NCBI RefSeq assembly: GCF_014174395.1 | Contig: NZ_JABEQD010000008.1 | Span: 62,001-126,000 of the forward strand | Length of the DNA stretch: 64,000 bases | Reading direction: 5' to 3' | DNA from: Gluconacetobacter aggeris | Lineage (GTDB): Bacteria; Pseudomonadota; Alphaproteobacteria; Acetobacterales; Acetobacteraceae | In this document: piece by piece, positions 1-9,474 of the stretch | Numbering within the stretch: the stretch's first letter is position 1 | How the letters are laid out: each line of letters begins with the position of its first letter | Translations under genes and position numbers: made by a program | The notes under the pieces: generated by a model | What the model was told of the DNA's origin: nothing | Seen by the model: the letters and a program-made list of their open reading frames with translations, nothing else | Databases searched by the model: none

Positions 1-1
1 G

Positions 2-283
2 AAACTGGTCGCGGTCCTGCAAAGCGACCCCAACGCCACCAGCCAGCCATGCGTCGACGCCCTGACCGAACTGCACAAGACCCAGGACACGCTGGAAGCC
101 GAACAGAAACGGACCAACGATCCCGATGTCGGGGTCGCGCGTGATGTGCTGGAAACGGATTTCGAAACCGCAGTCCAGTCCTGCAGCCCGGACGCCACCG
201 CATTGTGTGAAAAGAACGGCAACGACCCCAAGCTGGCCCGTGCCTGCATGGCGCTGGACCAGCCCGCCGCCCCGCCGAAGTAA
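2..283 (+). CDS. Hypothetical protein, C-terminal part (5' end outside window)
   Basis: An open frame runs in from the left edge and stops at TAA 281-283, giving 93 residues. The fragment is hydrophilic, rich in Asp, Glu, Lys and Thr, and has four cysteines spaced through it (QPCVD, QSCSP, LCEKN, RACMA), which suggests a small exported or disulfide-bonded protein; I do not recognise the family. It ends with an Ala-Pro-rich tail. It converges on opgH, with a strong GC hairpin in the 43-base gap. The start and any signal peptide lie upstream of the window. Confidence 0.6.
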   Translation, partial: KLVAVLQSDPNATSQPCVDALTELHKTQDTLEAEQKRTNDPDVGVARDVLETDFETAVQSCSPDATALCEKNGNDPKLARACMALDQPAAPPK

Positions 284-293
284 ACAACCGTCA

Positions 294-321
294 GGGGCAG
301 GACGCTGGCGCATCCTGCCCC
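294..321. terminator. GC hairpin between convergent genes
   Basis: Perfect 9-bp arms, GGGGCAGGA at 294-302 and TCCTGCCCC at 313-321, enclose a 10-base loop. It sits in the short gap between the hypothetical gene and the opposing opgH stop, so it could end transcription from both sides. There is no clean U tract on either strand. Confidence 0.5.
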
Positions 322-326
322 GTCAT

Positions 327-2534
327 TCAGGCGCGCAGCCCACTGCCCCGCAGGGCATCAAGCCGCGCCAGACCATCCGCACTGCCCAGCACCGCAGCCT
401 TTTCCGTCCGCCCCAATCGCGAAGCGGCGCTGTCGGCATCGGGGCTTTCCGCCAGTTTCAGCAAACCCACCAGCAGATCGGGATTGATCGGGTCGCCGGG
501 CCGTCGCGGCGGCGGCAGCATCGCGCGGTGCGCCGCCATCAGCGCCGGGTCGGCCAGCAGCAGATGGATCGCCTCGCCCCCCTCGGCCTCCGGCCGGGCG
601 GCATTGGCGGCGGCGGCGCGGCGCAGGATGTCCGGCGGCGACGTTTCCTCGGGGATCAGCAGCAGCCTGGCTCGCCTCAATGCCTGTCCCGCATCGCGGC
701 TGCTGGTCGCAGCCGCCAGCGGGATGGCAAAGACCAGCCCCAGCAGCACCGGCATCATCCACAGGAACAGCGGGATCGACACGCTCCACGCACATCCGCC
801 CAGAACCAGGCCGAACAGCGTATAGACCCAGTAGCCCCGCACCGTCTCCATGAACGGCACCCCGCCATCGTCACGCCGCTGCGCATTCCAACCCGAATCC
901 CGCCCCAGCAGGATCGACAGCACGCCAGAGGTCTGGATCAGCATCGCCACCGGCGCGACCAGGCCGCCGATCAGCGTCTCGACCAGCACCGACAGCGCCG
1001 CCCGCACCGCACCGCCGCAGCCCCGGCGCGCCGCCGGATCGAACAGCAGCGCCACATAGGCCAACAGCTTGGGCGCCAGCAGGATTCCCATGGTGACGAT
1101 GAACACGTATTTCGCCTGTTGGGGATCGACGTGCGGCCAGTTCGGATACAGGGATTTGGTATCGCCGAAATATTCCGGCTTCTCGAAGCGGGACTGCAGC
1201 GAAATCAGGATACCCGCGAGCAGGAACAGCAGCCACATCGGCGAGGTGACGTAGGAGCCGATGCCCATCAGCATATGCATCCGGCTGACCCAGTTCAGGC
1301 CGCGCGTTCCCACTACCTTGGCATGCTGCAGATTGCCCTGGCACCAGCGACGGTCGCGGATCGCGATGTCGGTCAGCGAGGGCGGGCTCTCCTCGTACGA
1401 ACCAGACAGGCCCGGCACCATGTGGATGGCCCAGCCACCCCGGCGCATCAGCGCGGCTTCGACAAAATCGTGGCTGAGGATATGGCCGCCGAAGGGCTTG
1501 CGCCCCGGCAGGTGCGGCAGGCCGGCCTGCTCGGCGAAGGCACGGGTGCGGATCACCGCATTATGCCCCCAGTAATTGCCCTCCGCGCCGTGCCACCAGG
1601 CAATGCCGTGGGCGATCAGCGGTCCATAGACCCGGCCCGCGAATTGCTGCATGCGCGCGAACAGCGTGGTGCCGTTGACGATTTCCGGCAGGGTCTGGAT
1701 CAGGCCCACACCCGGATGGCGCTCCATCGCGGCAACGATGCGCACCACCGTTGCGCCCGCCATCAGGCTGTCGGCATCCAGCGTGAGCATCTGCGCGTAG
1801 GCCCCGCCGAAGCGGCGCACCCATTCGGCAATGTTGCCCGCCTTGCGCTCGGTATTCACCGGTCGCCGACGGTAGAAAATGCGCGCATCTCCACCCGTCG
1901 CGGCCCGCAGGGCCAGAAACGCGGCCTCTTCCTCGACCCACACATCAGGATTGGTGGTGTCGGACAGGATAAAGAAATCGAACGATTCCAGCCGGCCCGT
2001 CGCCGCCAGGCTGTCATACATGGCGCGCAGCCCGGCCATCACCCGCCCCGGGCTTTCATTATAGGTCGGCATCAGCAGGGCGGTACGGCTGGACAGCGAA
2101 GGCAGCGCCCCCTCCCGCGCAATCCCCAACCCCAGTCCGCCGTGCCGCAACAGCGACACGAAACCGCCCAGGGCGGAGGTAAAGGCCAGCGCAATCCACT
2201 GAAACAGCAGCACGAACAGCACCAGCACGACCACGCCCAGCACCGAATAGCCCGCCGAGTTCAGCACCCGGTTCATCTCGTAGGCGCCATAAGCCGTCAG
2301 CAGGGTGGCCGAACCGATCACCGCCAGCCGCCGCAGCGCTATCAGCGAAGGTTCAGTTACCGGCGTACGCGGCCGGCCATGCGTCAGGGGCAACGCCGAC
2401 AGCGATTGTGCCACCATCTCCATCGGGGATTCGTCAGGCAGGGCACGAAAGCCGCCGCCGCCCGGTCCACGCCCGAACCCGCCGTCCGCGCCCGTCCGCG
2501 CGCTTTCTCCTAAGGTGTCCATCGATAGGTCCAT
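327..2534 (-). CDS. opgH: Glucans biosynthesis glucosyltransferase H (OpgH/MdoH)
   Basis: Membrane glycosyltransferase (GT2 family) that polymerises UDP-glucose into the beta-1,2 backbone of osmoregulated periplasmic glucans. The 735-residue protein has N-terminal membrane segments at about 70-125, a cytosolic GT2 domain opening with LMPTYNE at about 154-160, the nucleotide-sugar DAD motif at about 253-255, the RRWCQGN segment (QxxRW-type) at about 395-401, and several C-terminal membrane helices. Its start overlaps the end of opgG by 25 bases, so the two are an operon (opgG then opgH), the standard arrangement. Length is slightly short of the 840-residue E. coli protein, mainly at the N-terminus. 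No key residue is visibly missing. Confidence 0.95.
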   Translation of the reverse strand: MDLSMDTLGESARTGADGGFGRGPGGGGFRALPDESPMEMVAQSLSALPLTHGRPRTPVTEPSLIALRRLAVIGSATLLTAYGAYEMNRVLNSAGYSVLGVVVLVLFVLLFQWIALAFTSALGGFVSLLRHGGLGLGIAREGALPSLSSRTALLMPTYNESPGRVMAGLRAMYDSLAATGRLESFDFFILSDTTNPDVWVEEEAAFLALRAATGGDARIFYRRRPVNTERKAGNIAEWVRRFGGAYAQMLTLDADSLMAGATVVRIVAAMERHPGVGLIQTLPEIVNGTTLFARMQQFAGRVYGPLIAHGIAWWHGAEGNYWGHNAVIRTRAFAEQAGLPHLPGRKPFGGHILSHDFVEAALMRRGGWAIHMVPGLSGSYEESPPSLTDIAIRDRRWCQGNLQHAKVVGTRGLNWVSRMHMLMGIGSYVTSPMWLLFLLAGILISLQSRFEKPEYFGDTKSLYPNWPHVDPQQAKYVFIVTMGILLAPKLLAYVALLFDPAARRGCGGAVRAALSVLVETLIGGLVAPVAMLIQTSGVLSILLGRDSGWNAQRRDDGGVPFMETVRGYWVYTLFGLVLGGCAWSVSIPLFLWMMPVLLGLVFAIPLAAATSSRDAGQALRRARLLLIPEETSPPDILRRAAAANAARPEAEGGEAIHLLLADPALMAAHRAMLPPPRRPGDPINPDLLVGLLKLAESPDADSAASRLGRTEKAAVLGSADGLARLDALRGSGLRA

Positions 2535-4048
2535 TGCTCGGATACCGGTCCCGCATCATTGGCCAGAACACAGGTCAGCTCGGCGATCTTGGCATCACCG
2601 GGCGCGAATTCGAATGTCGTGCGCCAGCCATGGATGGCCGGATCAGGCTCGACCACAACATTGCGGATCGTGCCGGCCGAACTGCTGGGCACGAGATGGA
2701 ACCTGGCATCGGGCGGCAGATTGTCGAACGGTGCGCCGCTGAAATCGATCGCGAAGAACCGCGCGGCCGGGTCGTCGGTCACCGCGCCCACGCGGGTGGC
2801 GGCAATCCGCGCCAGCCGGGTCGGCCAGGGCGTATCCCACCCCCAGTACATGCGATAGGTAAAGGCATATTCCTTGCCCGCCGCCAGCCCGCCGCCCGGG
2901 CGCCAGAACGAGACGATATTGTCGTTCACCTCGTTCGGCGTCGGGATTTCCACCAGATCGACCGCGCCGGCGCCCCAGTCACCGATCGGCTCGATCCACA
3001 GCGACGGACGCTTTTCGTAATTCAGCGCCAGATCCTCGAAATCGGCGAAGGCACGCTTGCGCTGCATCAGGCCGAAGCCGCGCACCGAATTGTCCGAAAA
3101 AGCCGAGAATTGCAGGTCGCGCGGATTGCGCAGCGGCCGCCACAATTGCTGGCCGCTGCCGGTCCAGATCGACAGCGCCTCGCTGTCATGCGCGGCGGGG
3201 CGCCAGTCATCGACATGATTACGGTCGTTGGCGTCGAAATAGAACATGCCCGTCAGCGGCGCGATGCCCGGCTCGTCGATCTTCGTGCGCGGATACACAT
3301 AGGATTGGACGTCAAAGACGGTCATGTCACCCGGACGGATGGTGAAGCTGAAGGCCCCCGCGACCGACGGGCTGTCCAGCAGCGCATGCACGACCACGGA
3401 ATCGACGCCCGGCTGCGGCTTCTCCAGCCAGAAAGCGCGGAACAGCGCGAATTCCTCGCCCTTCGGATTACCCGTCCCATCGGCGAAACCCCGCGCCGAC
3501 AGACCGTAATTCTGTCCCTTCGCCACCGCGCGGAAATAGGACGCGCCGAGAAAGACGCAGAATTCCTCCATCACGCCCGGCGTGTTGATCGCATAACGCA
3601 GCCGCAGCCCGGCAAAGCCCACATTATCCGCGACCTTCAGCTTCGGGTCGCCATAAGTGAACAGGTCGGGACTATAGGGCACCGGCGACGATTTGCCGTC
3701 CGCGACTTCATAGATCTCGATGCGCGGACGGTAGAGAAAACCGCGCGGGAAGAATTCCACGTCGAAGGCCAGATTCTGGCCGTGCCACAGCGCCTGATCC
3801 TCGCGATAGGCGATCGAGCGGTACTGGTCGAAATTCAGCGAATCGATCGCCGAAGGCAGCGTCTGGTCGGGCGCGCGATAGGCGCTGCGCGACAGGCGTT
3901 CGGCGATCCGCCGCACCGTGCTGGCATCGAAGGCCCCGGTCGGCGCGGGGGCGCCCGGCGCGTCGGCATGGGCCGCGCGTGCGCCTGCCCCCAGCAGCGA
4001 CAGCAGCGACACACCCGCCCCGGTCTTCACGAGATCGCGTCTTAACAT
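2510..4048 (-). CDS. opgG: Glucan biosynthesis protein OpgG (MdoG family), Tat-exported
   Basis: Periplasmic protein needed for synthesis and branching of osmoregulated periplasmic glucans, working with OpgH. The 512-residue protein begins MLRRDLVKTG followed by a hydrophobic stretch and AHADA, a twin-arginine signal like that of the paralogue OpgD. The mature part has the MdoG-type beta-sandwich sequence (LNFDQYRSIAYRED, PRGFLYRP, FYFDANDRNHVDDWRPAAHDSEAL). The start ATG is preceded by GGGGAG five bases away. The opgH partner makes OpgG the better name than OpgD, although the Tat signal is OpgD-like. Confidence 0.93.
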   Translation of the reverse strand: MLRRDLVKTGAGVSLLSLLGAGARAAHADAPGAPAPTGAFDASTVRRIAERLSRSAYRAPDQTLPSAIDSLNFDQYRSIAYREDQALWHGQNLAFDVEFFPRGFLYRPRIEIYEVADGKSSPVPYSPDLFTYGDPKLKVADNVGFAGLRLRYAINTPGVMEEFCVFLGASYFRAVAKGQNYGLSARGFADGTGNPKGEEFALFRAFWLEKPQPGVDSVVVHALLDSPSVAGAFSFTIRPGDMTVFDVQSYVYPRTKIDEPGIAPLTGMFYFDANDRNHVDDWRPAAHDSEALSIWTGSGQQLWRPLRNPRDLQFSAFSDNSVRGFGLMQRKRAFADFEDLALNYEKRPSLWIEPIGDWGAGAVDLVEIPTPNEVNDNIVSFWRPGGGLAAGKEYAFTYRMYWGWDTPWPTRLARIAATRVGAVTDDPAARFFAIDFSGAPFDNLPPDARFHLVPSSSAGTIRNVVVEPDPAIHGWRTTFEFAPGDAKIAELTCVLANDAGPVSEQWTYRWTP

Positions 4049-4128
4049 CCCAACTCCCCGGACGCCGCACCCCGCGGCGCCATCCGTCTATGATCTGCCA
4101 CCGGACGCCACGGCGCCGGCACTTTCCT

Positions 4129-4158
4129 GCCATACAGGCAATCTTTTAATTATGACAA
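4129..4158 (-). promoter_or_regulatory. opgG: Candidate sigma-70 promoter for opgGH
   Basis: On the minus strand TTGTCA (4158-4153) and TATGGC (4134-4129) are separated by 18 bases, about 80 bases upstream of the opgG start and within the only gap before the operon. The -10 match is weak. Confidence 0.3.
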
Positions 4159-4207
4159 AGGCCTGTGGCCATATTGCGGCGCGCCGTTACAATTCCCAAA
4201 CACGGCA

Positions 4208-4552
4208 TCACCAGCGCGGCGCGAGGCGCGCGGCCAGTTCCCGCAGGGCCGGCAGGGCCGCCTGTGCCGCCCGTTCCTCGACCTCACGATACAGGCGCAG
4301 GATTTCAGCCCCCGCCGGCGACAGTTCGGCACCGCCGCCCCCGCCCGGACGGGTCGCGACCAGCGGCTCGACGAAGGCCGCGTTCATGGCTTCGACCAGC
4401 AGCCACGCGCGCCGGTAGGACATGCCCATCGCCCGCGCGGCGCCGGAAATCGAGCCGCTTGCACCGATGGCTTCCAGCAGGCGGATCTTGCCATGACCCA
4501 GCAACGGCGCGTCATGCGCGTCGATCCGCACCGTCAGACGCGTATCCTCCAT
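4208..4552 (-). CDS. ModE-like winged-helix transcriptional regulator
   Basis: A 114-residue protein consisting only of the DNA-binding part of ModE (LysR-type winged helix-turn-helix): GHGKIRLLEAIGASGSISGAARAMGMSYRRAWLLVEAMN, followed by the GGGGGAELSPAG wing segment. The C-terminal molybdate-binding (TOBE) domains of full ModE are absent, as in many one-domain family members, so molybdate sensing is not supported by the sequence. It is divergent from the GNAT gene 103 bases away and lies upstream of opgG on the same strand. The target is unknown; no molybdate genes are nearby. Confidence 0.85.
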   Translation of the reverse strand: MEDTRLTVRIDAHDAPLLGHGKIRLLEAIGASGSISGAARAMGMSYRRAWLLVEAMNAAFVEPLVATRPGGGGGAELSPAGAEILRLYREVEERAAQAALPALRELAARLAPRW

Positions 4553-4655
4553 CCCGCACCGTCCCCAATCTCGATATATTCCCGACGCTATCCGCCCGCG
4601 CGCCGCATGCTATGCTGGAGTTGTCGCCTGCCTGTCGAGAGCGTTTTTACCGCCC

Positions 4656-5189
4656 ATGCCAACCGCCCCCTCTCCACTCGGGCCCCGCCAGGCAAGCTGG
4701 CGCGCCATGCGCCCGGACGACCTGCCCGCCGTGCTCAATATCGCGGCACAGGTGCATCCCGCCTATCCCGAGGATGCGGCGGTCTTTACCGAGCGACTGG
4801 CGCTATGCCCCTCAGGCTGCCTGGTCCTCGATGGCGGCACGGGGCCCGAGGGCTATGTCCTCAGCCATCCCTGGTGCGCCACCGCCCCGCCGGCGCTGGA
4901 TTGCGCGCTGGGCGTGCTGCCGACACGTCCGGATTGCTGGTACCTGCATGATATCGCGCTGCTGCCCGGTGCCAGGGGCCGGGGCGCCCCCAGCGCCGCG
5001 CTGGCGATCCTGGCCCAGCGCGCGGGACAGGCCGGCCTGTCCCGGATCGCGCTGATCGCCACCGGCAGCGCCGGAGCCTACTGGTTGCGGGTCGGCTTCA
5101 CCCCGATCGACCTGCCCGAGACCGCCACGATCCTGGCCAGCTATGACTCCAAGGCGCGATTGATGATCCGCGCGGTACATCCCGCCTGA
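4656..5189 (+). CDS. GNAT family N-acetyltransferase
   Basis: A 177-residue single-domain acetyltransferase. WRAMRPDDLPAVLNI is the usual first GNAT strand, YLHDIALLPGARGRGAPSAAL carries the acetyl-CoA pyrophosphate-binding R/Q-x-x-G-x-G/A motif at about 112-118, and GAYWLRVGF is the typical motif B segment. The substrate (small amine or protein N-terminus) cannot be told. It stands alone between the divergent ModE-like gene and a convergent dehydrogenase whose stop lies 20 bases away. Confidence 0.85.
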   Translation: MPTAPSPLGPRQASWRAMRPDDLPAVLNIAAQVHPAYPEDAAVFTERLALCPSGCLVLDGGTGPEGYVLSHPWCATAPPALDCALGVLPTRPDCWYLHDIALLPGARGRGAPSAALAILAQRAGQAGLSRIALIATGSAGAYWLRVGFTPIDLPETATILASYDSKARLMIRAVHPA

Positions 5190-5209
5190 CACAGCGCCCG
5201 GCAAAGCCA

Positions 5210-6688
5210 TCAGTCCGGCAGGCCGCCATACTGCACCAGCGCCGCCCGCACACCGATGTCACGAATGGCCCGACGCGCGGTGACGATGGCGTCGGTCAGC
5301 GCGGGAGACTGAATATCGCGCCAGCCATCGAAGGCGGGAAGGGCCAGGGCCGCCCCCAAATCTTCGGCCTCCGCCAGTTCCAGTTGCGTGGCGTCCAGCG
5401 TCGGTTCGGTGGGCGTGTATGGCACGCCCGTTTCGTCCGCCCCACGTAGCGCTTCCAGATAGGCGGCGATGCCGAAGGCGATACGCCGCAGATCTCCACC
5501 ATCTGACAGCACACACCTTACCGTCTCGGTCCAGAAAACCTGGATCTTGGACGATCCATCGCCGCCGATCCGCAGCAGTTGATCCGCCATCGCCGGGTTG
5601 GAAAAGCGCCGCAGCACGCTACGCCGATAATCCTGCGGGTCCAGTCCCGGCGGCGCGTCCAGACGCGGAATCACATCCAGTTCCAGATAGGCATTGACGA
5701 GCCGCGCCAGATCGGGGTCGCGCAGCGCCTCATCCACCTGGCGATAGCCCAGCAGGATACCGGGAAAGGCCAGCAGGATATGCGACGCGTTCAGCATCCG
5801 CACCTTCACGTGCTCATAACCGGTCACATCGGTGACGAACTGGACGCCAGCCTCTTCCAGCGCCGGCCGGCCGGCGCAGAACCGGTCCTCCACCACCCAT
5901 TGGGTGAAATCCTCGGTCACCAGCGGCAACGCGTCGTCCAGCCCGCTGGCGGCATTCAGCGCACCGGCAGTCGCATCATCCACCGACGGCGTGATGCGAT
6001 CGACCATGCCGTTGGGGAAGGAGACATGCGCCTCGATCCAGGCAGCGAGGTCCGGATCGCGCGCCCTGGCAAAACCCAGGAATGCCGTCCGCGCGACATC
6101 CCCATTATGGCGCAGATTGTCGCAGGAGAGCACGGTGAACGGCCCCACCCCGGCGGCCCGGCGCCGGGCCAGAGCCTCGACAACATAGCCGAAGATCGTC
6201 GTCGGGGCACTGCTGGCCAGATCGGTCCGCACCGCAGCATGATCCAGGCGAAATTCCCCCGTCGTCTCGTCGATATTGTAGCCACCCTCGGTGATCGTCA
6301 TGCTGACAATGCGCACCGACGGGTCGGCCAGCAGGTCCAGCACCGCCTTCGGGTCGGCAGGGGCCAGCAGGTACCCACGCAGGGCACCGATCACCCGCAC
6401 CGCGCGCCCACCGTCCGGGGCGGCTTCGGTCAGGGAATAGAGACAATCCTGCGCCGCGAACTGTTCGGCCTTGCGTTCGGAACGTCCACCCGCCGTCAGG
6501 CCGACACCGACAATGCCCCACCCTTGCTGTCCCGCCAGCGCCAGGCAGCGATCAACGTAGAAGGCCTCGTGCGCGCGGAAGAAATTGCCAACGCCGAAAT
6601 GCACGATGCCGGTTCCGATGGTAGCCGGATCATAGGCCGGGGCGGATACACCAGCCGGAAGAGCCTTCAGAATCGTCCGGTTCAGCAT
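5210..6688 (-). CDS. Mannitol 2-dehydrogenase / fructuronate reductase family
   Basis: Long-chain polyol dehydrogenase (492 residues), NAD(P)-dependent interconversion of a polyol or hexonate with a ketose or ketohexuronate, for example mannitol with fructose. The N-terminal Rossmann segment is GTGIVHFGVGNFFRAHEAFY, and the family catalytic pattern K-x4-N-x2-H is intact in KVRMLNASH near residue 295. Polyol versus hexuronate specificity cannot be decided from sequence alone; polyol use would suit an acetic acid bacterium. ATG is preceded by GGAGGG. It starts 5 bases after the stop of the FUSC-type gene, so it is the last gene of a degP-FUSC-dehydrogenase operon. Confidence 0.88.
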   Translation of the reverse strand: MLNRTILKALPAGVSAPAYDPATIGTGIVHFGVGNFFRAHEAFYVDRCLALAGQQGWGIVGVGLTAGGRSERKAEQFAAQDCLYSLTEAAPDGGRAVRVIGALRGYLLAPADPKAVLDLLADPSVRIVSMTITEGGYNIDETTGEFRLDHAAVRTDLASSAPTTIFGYVVEALARRRAAGVGPFTVLSCDNLRHNGDVARTAFLGFARARDPDLAAWIEAHVSFPNGMVDRITPSVDDATAGALNAASGLDDALPLVTEDFTQWVVEDRFCAGRPALEEAGVQFVTDVTGYEHVKVRMLNASHILLAFPGILLGYRQVDEALRDPDLARLVNAYLELDVIPRLDAPPGLDPQDYRRSVLRRFSNPAMADQLLRIGGDGSSKIQVFWTETVRCVLSDGGDLRRIAFGIAAYLEALRGADETGVPYTPTEPTLDATQLELAEAEDLGAALALPAFDGWRDIQSPALTDAIVTARRAIRDIGVRAALVQYGGLPD

Positions 6689-6693
6689 GGCGT

Positions 6694-7800
6694 CTACCCT
6701 CCGTTTTTGTTCGCCTCTGGATATGGAAGCGCCGCACCATCAGACCAGACCGCCCGAACCGCGCGCTCCAGATCGTCATGCAGCATCCCCAACGTAAACT
6801 GCATGGGCGGGCTCCAGTGCGGGCCTGGCGGGTGCAGCACGGCCAGTACCGTCGCCGCATCCTCCCGCGCGATCAGCCGGCGCCCGCGCGCCGCGCGGGC
6901 GCAGCGGCGGGAAAGCTGCGACAACACGCGTGCCAGCGCCCGGCGTTCGGCATCCAGCGCGGCATCCACGGTCGGCAATTCCCCGGCTTCGGTCGCCGCC
7001 CGGGCGGCGAAGACGGCGCTGCCACGGAGGCGCCGCAGCAGCCCCGGCAGAACATCCAGCAGTGGATCGGGCCGCCGGCGCAGGACGCGCAGCCCCTCCA
7101 CCCGGGTTTCGGCCACCGCGCCGTAGATTTCCTGCAGATGGGTGCGGCAGGCCTCGTCGATCGTCTCGATCGTGTCATGGTCCAGTTCGCCGCGCAGCGC
7201 CCGATCCAGCAAATCCGCGATATCGGCGATCAGCCGACCCGAGGCGGTCAGCACATCACCCCGCGCCCCATCGTGCAGCACGAACATCGTGACCACCAGC
7301 GAGGTCACGACGCCGATCAGGATCGAGGCAATCCTGTCCAGCGGCCGCAGGAACGGGTCGCCGCTGATGGGAAACAGCAGGACAATCATCAGCGTCACGG
7401 CGGCAAAGCGCAGGTTCGGCCGCGCCGCCGCCAGCAGCGCCAGCGGTGTCAGCGCCAGCCAGAAGGCCAGCCAGCCCGGCATCGTCCCGGTCTGGACCAG
7501 CAAGATGGCGAACAAGCCCGCCCCCGCGCCCACCAGCGTGCCCACGATCTGGTCGCGCCCGGTGGTCAGGGTCTGGGTGATGCGGCTCTGCGTGACGATG
7601 ACCGAGGTGATCACCGACCACACCGGCTCATGCAGATGCACCGCCCGCGCCAGAAGATCCGACAGCAGAACGGACACCAGTAAGCGCGCCGCCTGGCGGA
7701 TCTCGGCCCCCCTTGGCTCCAGCAGCCGGCGAATCGCCGCCCAGCGCGCGGGCGGCGGCGCGGCCGGTGCGCCCGCCGTCCTGGCGTCATGCTCCATCAT
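6694..7800 (-). CDS. FUSC-family inner-membrane protein (aromatic acid exporter-like)
   Basis: A 368-residue protein related to fusaric acid resistance / AaeB-type membrane proteins. The N-terminal half has about six hydrophobic helices (RLLVSVLLSDLLARAV, VWSVITSVIVTQSR, QIVGTLVGAGAGLFAILLV and others) and the C-terminal half is a long soluble helical region with many Arg. The HEPVWSVITSVIV-QS segment is typical of the FUSC fold. I start it at the ATG of MMEHDAR because the longer upstream frame lies inside degP and is not plausible protein. It follows degP by 13 bases. The substrate is unknown. Confidence 0.8.
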   Translation of the reverse strand: MMEHDARTAGAPAAPPPARWAAIRRLLEPRGAEIRQAARLLVSVLLSDLLARAVHLHEPVWSVITSVIVTQSRITQTLTTGRDQIVGTLVGAGAGLFAILLVQTGTMPGWLAFWLALTPLALLAAARPNLRFAAVTLMIVLLFPISGDPFLRPLDRIASILIGVVTSLVVTMFVLHDGARGDVLTASGRLIADIADLLDRALRGELDHDTIETIDEACRTHLQEIYGAVAETRVEGLRVLRRRPDPLLDVLPGLLRRLRGSAVFAARAATEAGELPTVDAALDAERRALARVLSQLSRRCARAARGRRLIAREDAATVLAVLHPPGPHWSPPMQFTLGMLHDDLERAVRAVWSDGAALPYPEANKNGG

Positions 7801-7813
7801 TCGGCCACGGAAT

Positions 7814-9379
7814 TTATTTCGTATCGTCCGCCAGCGACAGGGGCACCCAACGCAGACCGTCGCCGTTCTGGACCAGGAACAGGATCGACCGCCGGTGCTT
7901 CGCCCGCGCCGCATCGACCAGGCGCCGCAGGTCAGCGGGTGTGGCAACCTCCGCCTGCTGGACCTGCGTGATCACATCTCCGGCGCGCAAACCACGGTCG
8001 GCCGCCGCGCCGTCCTGTGCCACGCTGGTCACGACCACGCCCTTCTGCCCTTCGAGCAGGTTGAATTTCTGACGGGCGACGTCGTCGATTGCCCCCACGG
8101 TCAGGCCCAGCCCCTGAAGCTGCACGCTGCCCTGCGCCTTCGTATCAGGCTTGGGTGCCGGCGCTTCCTTGGGGTCTTCCGGCAACGCACCGACCGTGAC
8201 CGAGGCCGTCACCTCCTGGCCATGCCGCCAGACGCCCAGCTTCACCACCTGTCCGGGGGCGGTATCGGCCATCAGGCGCGGCAGGGCGCGACCGTCGATA
8301 TCCTTGCCGTTCAGCGTCTGGATCACGTCACCGACCTGCAATTTGGCGGCGGCGGCCGGCCCCTTGGCCTCGACACCGGCGATCAGCGCGCCGTGCGCGG
8401 CCTTCAGCCCCAGCCCATCGGCGATATCCTGCGTCACGTCCTGAATCCGCACGCCGATCCAGCCGCGCGAGACCTTGCCGGTGCGGCGCAGCTGATCGAT
8501 GATTCCCCGCGCCTCGGCCGAGGGGATCGAAAACCCGATGCCGATCGACCCGCCGGACGGCGAATAGATCGCGGTATTGATCCCGATCACCTGCCCCTGC
8601 ATGTCGAACAGCGGGCCACCCGAATTGCCCTTGTTGATCGGCGCATCGGTCTGGATGAAATCGTCATACGGCCCCTGCTCGATATTGCGGCCACGCGACG
8701 AGATGATGCCCGCCGTCACCGTGCCCGACAGGCCGAACGGGTTGCCGATCGCCAACACCCAGTCGCCAACCCGCGCATGATCGCTGTCGCCGAAGGACAC
8801 GGCCGGCAGCGGGTGAGGCGTCTCGACCTTCAGTACCGCGAGGTCGGTCCGGTCGTCATGGCCCAGCAGCCTGGCCTTGAGCACGGTATTGTCCTGGAGC
8901 GTCACCGTGATCTGGTCCGCATGCCGGATGACGTGGTTGTTGGTGACAACGATCCCCGACGCATCGATGATGAAGCCCGATCCCAGGGCCTGCATCTTGC
9001 GCGGCGCGGCCTCGGGGCCGTTCTGGTGGCTCATGAAGTCGTGGAAGAATTTCTCGAAGGGTGACCCCTCGGGGAAATTCGGGATCTGCGGCGCGTCCTC
9101 GCCATCGCCCTCCGAATCCCCCTCATCGTCCCCCGGCTTGACCGTCTCGGTCGTCGAGACATTGACCACCGCCGGCAGCAGCCGCGCCGCCAGGTCGGCG
9201 AAACTGTCAGGGGTACCCCGGCCCGGCGCGGGCAGGCGGATCGACGGCGCGGCATCAACTTGCGGGGATGCCACCATCGCGGGTTCAGCCCGGGCACCCC
9301 CCGCCGCGATCAGGGAAAGAGCCGCCGCCAGCCCGACAGCGGCGAACGGACGATGGGAAACCGGAACAGGCAGGGACAT
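7814..9379 (-). CDS. degP: DegP/HtrA-type periplasmic serine protease (Do family)
   Basis: Envelope protease and chaperone that degrades misfolded periplasmic proteins. The chosen start gives MSLPVPVSHRP, then a hydrophobic signal peptide ending at about ARAEP. The trypsin-like domain carries the triad His (TNNHVI), Asp (RTDLAVLK) and Ser (GNSGGP) at about 149, 179 and 253. An acidic insert (GDDEGDSEGDGEDAP) lies in the LA-loop region. Two PDZ domains follow at about 275-370 and 410-515, the complete Do architecture. First gene of the degP-FUSC-dehydrogenase operon. Confidence 0.95.
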   Translation of the reverse strand: MSLPVPVSHRPFAAVGLAAALSLIAAGGARAEPAMVASPQVDAAPSIRLPAPGRGTPDSFADLAARLLPAVVNVSTTETVKPGDDEGDSEGDGEDAPQIPNFPEGSPFEKFFHDFMSHQNGPEAAPRKMQALGSGFIIDASGIVVTNNHVIRHADQITVTLQDNTVLKARLLGHDDRTDLAVLKVETPHPLPAVSFGDSDHARVGDWVLAIGNPFGLSGTVTAGIISSRGRNIEQGPYDDFIQTDAPINKGNSGGPLFDMQGQVIGINTAIYSPSGGSIGIGFSIPSAEARGIIDQLRRTGKVSRGWIGVRIQDVTQDIADGLGLKAAHGALIAGVEAKGPAAAAKLQVGDVIQTLNGKDIDGRALPRLMADTAPGQVVKLGVWRHGQEVTASVTVGALPEDPKEAPAPKPDTKAQGSVQLQGLGLTVGAIDDVARQKFNLLEGQKGVVVTSVAQDGAAADRGLRAGDVITQVQQAEVATPADLRRLVDAARAKHRRSILFLVQNGDGLRWVPLSLADDTK

Positions 9380-9474
9380 GGGGTAAAGCGCTTCCACCAG
9401 GCAGGTCGTCGTGATCCGACTATCCTAGAGCATGATCGCGCCCAAATCGGAAGGGCGGACCGTCCCACCGGCAA

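Noticed and set aside
126-2513. A 795-codon plus-strand frame over opgH
   Set aside because: Antisense to an unmistakable opgH, with Arg/His/Gln-rich composition and no recognisable domain.
7801-7947. Longer N-terminus for the FUSC-type protein
   Set aside because: The extra 49 codons lie inside degP and translate to a Cys/Arg/Trp-rich segment unlike a membrane protein leader.
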